Assembly: GCA_031260775.1 (NCBI GenBank)
Contig: JAISKW010000123.1
Span: 1 to 6,326, forward strand
DNA: 6,326 nt
From: Christensenellaceae bacterium
GTDB taxonomy: Bacteria; Bacillota; Clostridia; Christensenellales; DTU072
Reading direction: 5' to 3'
The translations under genes were made by a program, and so were the position numbers. Below are positions 1-5,411 of this stretch, piece after piece. Positions within the stretch are counted from its first letter, which is position 1, and every line of letters starts with the position of its first letter. Under the pieces are notes generated by a model that did not search any database, was not told the origin of the DNA, and saw nothing but the letters and a program-made list of their open reading frames with translations.

Positions 1-1677
1 TATATAAAAATTTGGTTCGTAACCGTATTGAATGATGAGAACGTCTACGAAAACGCCGTTGCATACGATGACGGTTCATTAATTACGGAACCTCTTACGC
101 CGTCCAAAACCGGCTATACCTTTGCGGCTTGGCTCAACCAAAACGGCGACAATTTATGGGATTTCGGAACGGACAAGATTGAATCAAATATATTTTTATA
201 CCCCGTATTTACCGAAAATTCTTATACAATCGTCTTTGACGCAAACGGCGGTGAGGGCGCGGCAATGGGCGAAATTGCACGGACGTATAACGATGCCGCC
301 GAAATCCCCGTTAACACATATTCGAAATTAGGTTACCGTTTTGCATATTGGACGTACCCGAACGGCACAATATCCGATAGCGGCAGTACTCTGCATTTAT
401 GCGATGCGGACGGCGTTACTCTCACCTTAACGGCGGTTTGGATTGCAAATACTTACAGTATTATATATCTTCCGAACGGCGGAGAAGGCGAAACAATCGG
501 GTATGAATTTTCGTATGGCGAGGTTTATAATTTAACGCAAAACGGGTTTGAAATAACCGGCTATACCTTTAAGGGCTGGGCGGCAAGTCAAGAGGATGCC
601 GACTCGGAAATCGTTTCGTACTCAGACCGTGCAACAGTTTTCAATCTAACCGCCGTACACGGCGCGACAATTGAACTTTACGCCGCATGGCATGTTAATA
701 GTTACTCGGTTGAATACCGTAACCTCAGCGCGGGGACGGGCGAAACGGCAAGTTCAAACTTTATTTATGACATAGCGAATAACCTCACAGTAAACGGCTT
801 CATAGACAATCAAGGGCGCACTTTTGCAGGTTGGGCGTTAACGCAAAACGGCAACGCATACTATTTAGACGGCGAGGAGGTTATTAACTTAACTCCCGTA
901 GACGGCGCGGAAATTGAACTTTACGCGGTATGGGGCGAAGCGGTTTACTGTGTTGAATACGACCCTCAAGGCGGAGCGGGCGAGATGCGCAACACCATTC
1001 ATTTGGGCGGCGTTCAACGCAATTTAGCGTTCAATCTGTTTTCAAAAACAGGATACCATTTCATAGGCTGGACTGCGGAAATCGGCAGCGACGCGCTTTA
1101 TGCAAACGGCGCGCCGGTTACCGATTTGGGCTTAAACGGCGAAACGGTAACCTTATACGCGGTTTGGGGAGCAAACACATATCAAGTTAACTATTACCCG
1201 AACGGCGGCACGGGCGCGTTTGTTTCAACAACCCACACCTACGATACTCCGGCATATTTAGCGAATAGCCTTACCTATACGCCTCCGACGGGTTATACTT
1301 TTGACGGTTGGTCAACGACGGAGGGCGGATTAAAGGAATATAATGCTTATGTATTGTATTCGAATTTAACCGACGGAAACGACGGCGTTGTCGCGCTTTA
1401 TGCCGTATGGATACCGAACCCGTACTCCGTTTATTACCACATTAATTATGTCGGGAACGACGCGTGGGAGGAAAGCGTACACCGCTACGATATGCCGTCT
1501 CAACTCAAACGGTTCAGCGACCTTCACTTTTCGCGACCGGGATACACTTTCCTCGGTTGGGCATTAGAGCCGAACGGTTCGATTGTGTATTCGAATATGG
1601 CACCGATTCTTAACTTAACTCCGATATACGGTGAGGTTGTTCATTTATACGCTCGTTGGGGTCAGAACGTCAACTAA
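1..1677 (+). CDS. InlB B-repeat (Listeria-Bacteroides repeat) surface protein, 5'-truncated by window start
   Basis: The frame is open to base 1, and the codons before the TTG at 28 (YIKIWFVTV) already fit a repeat strand. That TTG is therefore an internal Leu, and the gene begins upstream. The visible 558 residues are almost entirely InlB-type beta-grasp repeats of about 76-84 residues. Each has an opening strand (YTIVFDANGG, YQVNYYPNGG), a mid-repeat GY.F.GW core and a closing LYAVW strand. Such repeats occur in secreted or cell-surface proteins of Bacillota, Bacteroidota and spirochetes, usually as stalks or adhesion modules. The protein ends right after the last repeat (ARWGQNVN, TAA at 1675), with no LPXTG motif, membrane helix, SLH or dockerin domain, so any anchor or signal must be N-terminal. 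No enzymatic domain is visible. Family assignment is firm; function is unknown. Confidence 0.88.
   Translation, partial: YIKIWFVTVLNDENVYENAVAYDDGSLITEPLTPSKTGYTFAAWLNQNGDNLWDFGTDKIESNIFLYPVFTENSYTIVFDANGGEGAAMGEIARTYNDAAEIPVNTYSKLGYRFAYWTYPNGTISDSGSTLHLCDADGVTLTLTAVWIANTYSIIYLPNGGEGETIGYEFSYGEVYNLTQNGFEITGYTFKGWAASQEDADSEIVSYSDRATVFNLTAVHGATIELYAAWHVNSYSVEYRNLSAGTGETASSNFIYDIANNLTVNGFIDNQGRTFAGWALTQNGNAYYLDGEEVINLTPVDGAEIELYAVWGEAVYCVEYDPQGGAGEMRNTIHLGGVQRNLAFNLFSKTGYHFIGWTAEIGSDALYANGAPVTDLGLNGETVTLYAVWGANTYQVNYYPNGGTGAFVSTTHTYDTPAYLANSLTYTPPTGYTFDGWSTTEGGLKEYNAYVLYSNLTDGNDGVVALYAVWIPNPYSVYYHINYVGNDAWEESVHRYDMPSQLKRFSDLHFSRPGYTFLGWALEPNGSIVYSNMAPILNLTPIYGEVVHLYARWGQNVN
1..1677 (+). repeat. 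Tandem array of seven degenerate InlB-type protein repeats
   Basis: Unit boundaries read from the translation are about 1-222 (partial at its 5' end), 223-453, 454-702, 703-945, 946-1179, 1180-1422 and 1423-1677. Units share the pattern Y.V.Y..NGG.G ... GY.F.GW ... LYAVW but are strongly diverged in both protein and DNA, so this is an old duplication rather than a recent expansion. Unit 1 closes with LYPVF instead of LYAVW. Unit 4 has GRTFAGW in place of GYTFAGW. Unit 7 has lost the NGG turn (YYHINYVGN). Units 3, 4, 6 and 7 also share a Tyr/Asn-Leu-Thr insertion before the last strand (FNLTAV, INLTPV, SNLTDG, LNLTPI). Confidence 0.85.
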
Positions 1678-1715
1678 CTGTCACGAACTTGCCACCTTTC
1701 GGGCTTTCTTAAAAC

Positions 1716-1744
1716 TTTAATAATTTAACGATTCCCTTTATAAT
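1716..1744 (+). promoter_or_regulatory. Candidate sigma-70-type promoter for the argJ unit
   Basis: A perfect TATAAT lies at 1739-1744. With a 17-base spacer, the -35 position (1716-1721, TTTAAT) matches TTGACA at only 3 of 6 bases. The -10 box ends 18 bases before the ATG at 1763, so the predicted start of transcription is near 1750, leaving a leader of only about 12 bases. The gap is clearly richer in A+T than the flanking genes. In such sequence a chance TATAAT is not rare; the case rests on its position in the only sizeable gap in the window and upstream of a new gene run. Confidence 0.4.
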
Positions 1745-1748
1745 TTAA
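1720..1748 (+). repeat. 9-bp direct repeat ATAATTTAA, 20 bp apart, over the -10 region
   Basis: ATAATTTAA occurs at 1720-1728 and again at 1740-1748, with start points 20 bases apart, about two helical turns. The second copy overlaps the candidate -10 box. A 6-bp dyad, AAAACT (1711-1716) and AGTTTT (1751-1756), encloses both copies. The sequence does not look like a canonical ArgR box (TNTGAATNNNNATTCANA). It could be an operator for a regulator of argJ or a chance product of AT-rich DNA. Confidence 0.3.
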
Positions 1749-1762
1749 GTAGTTTTATTATT

Positions 1763-2986
1763 ATGGGAAAAATCGGGTACATTACGGGCGGAGTGACCGC
1801 GCCTCTCGGCTTTACGGCAAACGGAATTCATTGCGGAGTTAGAAAGAACAGAACTAAAAAGGATTTAGCCATTATTTTATCAGAGCGCATAGGCGCGGCG
1901 GCGGCGGTTTACACTACGAACGCGGTTAAGGGCGCGCCCATTGCCGTTACAAAAGAAAATATTGCGGACGGATACGCGAGCGGTTTTGTTTGTAATAGCG
2001 GAATCGCGAACACTTGCGCTCCTAACGGCATCCGGCATGCACAAACTATGTGTGCTGAGGTCGCGGCTTCATTCGGCGTAAAGGCAAACGATATCATCGT
2101 TGCCTCAACCGGGGTTATCGGGCAGGAATTGCCTATCGATGCAATTACAAGCGGTATTCGCGCGCTCAAGGGCACGCTCACAAAAGAGGGCGGCGAAGAT
2201 GCGGCTACCGCAATAATGACAACCGACACCATCAAAAAAGAGGCGGCGGCAACGGCAATTATCGGCGGTAAAAAGGTGACAATCGGCGGCATTGCAAAGG
2301 GCTCGGGAATGATTCATCCTAATATGGCAACGATGCTCGTTTTTGTAACGACCGATGCGGATATTACTCCCGAATTGCTGAAGGTTGCGTTAAAAGCCTC
2401 CGCGGAGGACACGTTCAATATGCTGTCAGTTGACGGCGATACCTCCACAAACGACACGCTTGCGATTATCGCAAACGGTAAAGCGGAAAACGCAAAAATC
2501 ACTCAAAAAGGAGCGGATTTTACGGCATTTAAAAAGCTTTTAACCGCCGTTACCTCTAAGCTTTGCAAAATGCTCGCGCGCGACGGCGAGGGCGCGACAA
2601 AGCTCTTAGTCTGTACGGTTACGGGCGCAGCAAGCAAAGCGCAAGCAAAGAAATGCGCGCGCGGAGTTATTTCATCGTCATTATTCAAAGCGGCAATGTG
2701 CGGCGCGGACGCAAATTGGGGACGGATTTTATGCGCAATGGGCTACTCCGACCCCACATTGAATTACGACAAAACAAGCGTTTCTTTTTCGTCAGTAAAA
2801 GGCGAAATCGTCGTTTGCGAAAGCGGAACAGGGATTGAGTTTTCGGAAGAACGTGCGCAAGAAATACTGCTTGAAGAGGAAATTAATATAAACATAAATA
2901 TTAACTACGGTAAATACTCCGCCTCCGCGTTCGGGTGTGACTTAACCAAAAAATATGTTGAAATTAACGGCGACTACCGCAGTTAA
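1763..2986 (+). CDS. argJ: Bifunctional glutamate N-acetyltransferase / amino-acid N-acetyltransferase (ornithine acetyltransferase) ArgJ
   Basis: ArgJ transfers the acetyl group of N-acetylornithine to glutamate, recycling it in arginine biosynthesis; bifunctional members also use acetyl-CoA. The 407-residue length is normal, and the start gives the expected opening, ITGGVTAPLGF. The precursor cleaves itself in KGSGMIHPNMATML between Ala189 and Thr190, and Thr190 becomes the N-terminal nucleophile of the beta chain. Lys179 lies 11 residues before it as in the family, and the oxyanion-hole motif STGVIG is at 115-120. DGEGATK (274-280), GADANWGRI (314-322) and the C-terminal GCDLTKKYVEINGDYRS are also classic. 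Two oddities: the usual NSGNANACTG reads NSGIANTCAPNG (78-89), and the chain ends in Ser. An (IN)4 stretch at 374-381 sits where the family has a beta strand. No argB, argC or argD is visible, so whether it is bifunctional cannot be told. There is no Shine-Dalgarno before the ATG. It lies 6 bases upstream of the lipoprotein gene. Confidence 0.95.
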   Translation: MGKIGYITGGVTAPLGFTANGIHCGVRKNRTKKDLAIILSERIGAAAAVYTTNAVKGAPIAVTKENIADGYASGFVCNSGIANTCAPNGIRHAQTMCAEVAASFGVKANDIIVASTGVIGQELPIDAITSGIRALKGTLTKEGGEDAATAIMTTDTIKKEAAATAIIGGKKVTIGGIAKGSGMIHPNMATMLVFVTTDADITPELLKVALKASAEDTFNMLSVDGDTSTNDTLAIIANGKAENAKITQKGADFTAFKKLLTAVTSKLCKMLARDGEGATKLLVCTVTGAASKAQAKKCARGVISSSLFKAAMCGADANWGRILCAMGYSDPTLNYDKTSVSFSSVKGEIVVCESGTGIEFSEERAQEILLEEEININININYGKYSASAFGCDLTKKYVEINGDYRS

Positions 2987-2992
2987 CTAAAA

Positions 2993-5116
2993 ATGCTTAC
3001 AAAAACCACAAAAAAGGGCGTGATTTTAACGCTATTCTTGCTCATAACCGTATTTCTCACGGGGGTTCTTGTTTCGTGCAAAAACAAAACGACGCTGTCG
3101 TTCGAAAACGGTGACGAAACAATTTACTTGTCCGAAACGACAATCTACACCCCCTCGGTTAAGGCAACGGGGAAGTCAACCGACTATATCCTGACAAGCG
3201 CGAACCCCACAATACTACGGGCGCGCGAGGACGGCAAAAGCTTTGACGTTTTGCGCAGCGGCGCACGCGTCAGAATAACCGCTGAATTAGACGGTCTTAC
3301 CGCCGAGGCTTTCATAACCGTACTTGATACGCGCCCAGCCGAAGCCACCGACCCGTCAATTCCCGACCCGTATTTTACCGTCGTGTTTGACGGCGGCGAA
3401 TACGGCTACCGCACCGAGCAAAAGGTCTATCCCGACAGCGTTGCTTCTCTGCCCGTAACGGAGGTTTACGCCGGCTTTGTAATTGACGGTTGGTACCTAA
3501 CCCCCGACCCTCTCGAAACCGACTTGCCGTTCGATTTTACTACGCCTATCGTTCACTCGCTCACTCTTTATGCATTTTTCGCACCCGCCGAGCCCGCGCC
3601 GTATAACGTAATAAGCATAACCGGCGGTTACAAGCTTGCAGGATTAAAATATCCATCGGTTCCTTACGGCGAACTGACAATCCCCTCCGAAATCAACGGC
3701 ACGCCCGTACTTGAAATCGGCGACAGCGCGTTCGAAAGCAACAAAACCATTACTGAAATTTATATTCCGAAAACGATTAAAAGAATCGGCGAAAAGGCGT
3801 TTTACCGCGCGACGGCGTTGGTTCACGTGGAGTTCGAGGAGGATTTAGACTCAGCTGCGCGCGAAATCGGCGCAAGTGCGTTCGAAGGATGCACGGCGTT
3901 GAATTTAATGAACCTTATCGACACGACTTTCTCCGATATCAAAAAACAAGCGTTCTACGGCACTACCTCGCTGCAATATTTAGCTCTCCCTCACGGCGAC
4001 GGCGAAAAGGGCGTCAGAACCATTGCAGAAAAGACCTTTTACGGCAGCGCGTTAAAGCAGATTGACTTAACAAACGTTACAAAAATCGAAACGAAAGCGT
4101 TCACGAACTCCGCGCTCGAGGTTAACGGGATACGCAATTTCACCTCCGTTTCGAGCATTATGAACGACGTATTTAACGGCACTCCGTGGTACACCGCAAA
4201 GTATACCGCGGCAAAGGCAGGCGAAAAACTAATACTACTCGGTAACATTTTGCTCGATACGACCTACCTTACAACCGATTTTACGGCGGCTATCAGCGCG
4301 GACCTTATAATTCCGAGCAACATAACCGTCGTTGCGGGCGGCGCGTTTTTGAACGTTGTAAAAGGCGCAATCCGCTTTCAAACTTCCGTGCCCCCCGTGA
4401 TTTATCCCGGCTCGTTTGCGCAAGTTTCCGAGGCAGTAGCCCTCGTTGTGCCAACAAAATTGCTCCTTCCCGTCTATTATAACGCGGCAGGTTGGGCAAC
4501 CTTCCGTAAACAAATTTGCTACGAGGATACGCCGATTCGCGAGCTTGACGATGACGGCAACGCAACGGGCGACCCCATTAAAAACTCCGACGGCAAGGAC
4601 GTTATGATAACCCTCGTAAACGAAGGTGCGGACGGAATCTACTACATTTATCTGCAAAAATACAACGGTGACATCCGCGACAGATTAGACGTTCCGCTCG
4701 TTTTAAGACGTCGCTACGGTGACAATGTAGTCCTGCGCAAAATAAAAACCGGGGCATTTACCTACGCTACCGGCTCAACGGGAAGCGGCACGTATCAAGT
4801 CAGTCAAGCCTCCAACTTAATTACAATAGTCCTCCCCACCCCTTACTCAAACGACGCTTACGAAGCCGGTGCAATACAATTGCAGAGCCGCGCGGAGGTT
4901 CTGTCGACCGAAAACACCCCGGGTATTCCTGCTAAAAATATCAATATCGAGATTGTCGATACTTCTCTTGATTCCGTTGCTCCGAAAGCCGTAGCAGATT
5001 CGTTTATTATTATTACGGGTACCGGTGACTGGACTGTTTGGGTGCCGCAATCCAAGCTTTCAATATACCGTGCAACTTGGATAAAATATAACGAAACTCA
5101 TTTGTCCGGGTATTAA
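2993..5116 (+). CDS. BspA-type leucine-rich-repeat lipoprotein with Big-2-like and InlB-repeat domains
   Basis: The 707-residue protein starts with a lipoprotein signal peptide: basic MLTKTTKK, a hydrophobic core at 9-26, and lipobox LVSC with Cys29 as the lipidated residue. Next come a Big-2-like Ig domain (about 33-111, ending AEAFITVL), an Asp/Pro-rich hinge (112-126) and one InlB-type repeat (127-197: FTVVFDGGEYG, GFVIDGW, LTLYAFF). A BspA/LRR_5 block follows (about 205-509) with at least nine I...AF elements, such as IGDSAFE (242), IGEKAFY (265) and IGASAFEGC (292). It closes with VVPTKLLLPVYYNAAGW. A second, more degenerate block (548-703) has IKTGAFTY (584) and ends VWVPQSKLSIYRATW, the same type of cap. 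The likely role is an extracellular membrane-anchored binding or adhesion protein; the ligand is unknown. The ATG lies 6 bases after the argJ stop, has no Shine-Dalgarno, and is supported by the signal peptide. Domain calls are by eye. Confidence 0.88.
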   Translation: MLTKTTKKGVILTLFLLITVFLTGVLVSCKNKTTLSFENGDETIYLSETTIYTPSVKATGKSTDYILTSANPTILRAREDGKSFDVLRSGARVRITAELDGLTAEAFITVLDTRPAEATDPSIPDPYFTVVFDGGEYGYRTEQKVYPDSVASLPVTEVYAGFVIDGWYLTPDPLETDLPFDFTTPIVHSLTLYAFFAPAEPAPYNVISITGGYKLAGLKYPSVPYGELTIPSEINGTPVLEIGDSAFESNKTITEIYIPKTIKRIGEKAFYRATALVHVEFEEDLDSAAREIGASAFEGCTALNLMNLIDTTFSDIKKQAFYGTTSLQYLALPHGDGEKGVRTIAEKTFYGSALKQIDLTNVTKIETKAFTNSALEVNGIRNFTSVSSIMNDVFNGTPWYTAKYTAAKAGEKLILLGNILLDTTYLTTDFTAAISADLIIPSNITVVAGGAFLNVVKGAIRFQTSVPPVIYPGSFAQVSEAVALVVPTKLLLPVYYNAAGWATFRKQICYEDTPIRELDDDGNATGDPIKNSDGKDVMITLVNEGADGIYYIYLQKYNGDIRDRLDVPLVLRRRYGDNVVLRKIKTGAFTYATGSTGSGTYQVSQASNLITIVLPTPYSNDAYEAGAIQLQSRAEVLSTENTPGIPAKNINIEIVDTSLDSVAPKAVADSFIIITGTGDWTVWVPQSKLSIYRATWIKYNETHLSGY
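3371..3583 (+). repeat. Single InlB-type repeat inside the lipoprotein
   Basis: Residues 127-197 of the lipoprotein read FTVVFDGGEYGYRTEQKVYP ... GFVIDGWYLTPDP ... LTLYAFFAP. This is the same opening strand, GW core and closing strand as the seven units of the upstream protein. It links the two surface proteins on either side of argJ by shared architecture. The core has GFVIDGW in place of GYTFDGW, and the closing LYAVW has become LYAFF. Confidence 0.75.
3605..4519 (+). repeat. BspA-like LRR_5 repeat block 1
   Basis: Residues 205-509 of the lipoprotein carry Treponema-type LRR elements centred on an I...AF core at residues 242, 265, 292, 316, 344, 365, 389, 447 and 470. Spacing is about 20-28 residues except for a longer insert around 398-446. 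Linking strands such as EIYIPKTIKR and DLIIPSNITV fit the family's IP.(S/T)(V/I) turn. The block closes with a VVP ... Y ... AAGW capping motif. Confidence 0.75.
4634..5101 (+). repeat. Degenerate second LRR_5-like block with its own cap
   Basis: Residues 548-703 of the lipoprotein hold one clear LRR core (VVLRKIKTGAFTYAT, 579-593) and a terminal VWVPQSKLSIYRATWIKY motif (682-699). That motif matches in form the cap at 485-501 of block 1. The stretch between them (594-680) has diverged beyond recognisable repeats. An Asp/Asn-rich linker (511-536, RELDDDGNATGDP) separates the two blocks. Confidence 0.5.
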
Positions 5117-5117
5117 A

Positions 5118-5411
5118 ATGTCGGATTTTTTCAATAGAATTTACGAAGCGGTTAAAGCGATTCCCACGGGCACTGTGGCAACTTACGGGTTTATCGCGGC
5201 TAAAGCGGGGAATCCCCATGCTTCAAGAGCCGTCGGCTGGGCGTTGCATAATAATCCCGACCCCGAGAATATCCCCTGCCACAGAGTCGTAATGAAAGAC
5301 GGTTCGCTGTCGAAGGCCTTCGCATTCGGCGGCGAAAACGAACAAAAACGCCTGCTGCTGTCCGAAGGCGTTCCGTTTGACGGCGACAAAGTCGCTTTGA
5401 AAAGCTTATTT
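5118..5411 (+). other. Alkyltransferase-like (MGMT/Ogt C-terminal) domain of the fusion
   Basis: This part matches the single-domain 'MGMT family' or alkyltransferase-like proteins that lack the N-terminal half of Ogt/Ada-C. Unlike classic ATLs (PWHRV), it keeps the acceptor Cys in PCHRV, so alkyl transfer is possible. The loop after the active site reads LSKAFAFGGENEQKRLLLSEG where MGMTs usually have L.GY.GG...K..LL..EG, so the conserved Tyr is replaced by Phe. It may be a DNA-damage sensor or a repair methyltransferase. Activity cannot be judged from sequence alone. Confidence 0.85.

Noticed and set aside
28..30. TTG as the true start of the InlB-repeat gene
   Set aside because: The frame stays open to base 1 and residues before the TTG complete the first strand of a repeat, so it is an internal Leu codon.
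1691..1710. Possible rho-independent terminator after the InlB-repeat gene (GCC ... GGGC followed by TTTCTT)
   Set aside because: Only a 3-bp G/C stem with a mismatch can form and there is no proper U-run, so it falls well short of an intrinsic terminator.
1909..2292. 127-codon minus-strand open frame opposite argJ, rich in hydrophobic residues
   Set aside because: The hydrophobic Ala/Val/Ile/Ser composition is the antisense reading of the GCN/ACN/GAT codons of argJ. ArgJ motifs run across the whole stretch on the + strand.
2881..2904. Simple-sequence tract encoding (Ile-Asn)4 in argJ as a possible phase-variable repeat
   Set aside because: The codons alternate irregularly (ATT/ATA, AAT/AAC), so there is no uniform nucleotide unit prone to slippage. 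It fits a beta strand in the family fold.
4235..4657. 140-codon minus-strand open frame opposite the lipoprotein gene
   Set aside because: It lies wholly inside a well-supported coding gene, shows no recognisable domain or start signal, and is Arg/Val/Cys-rich as expected of an antisense shadow.
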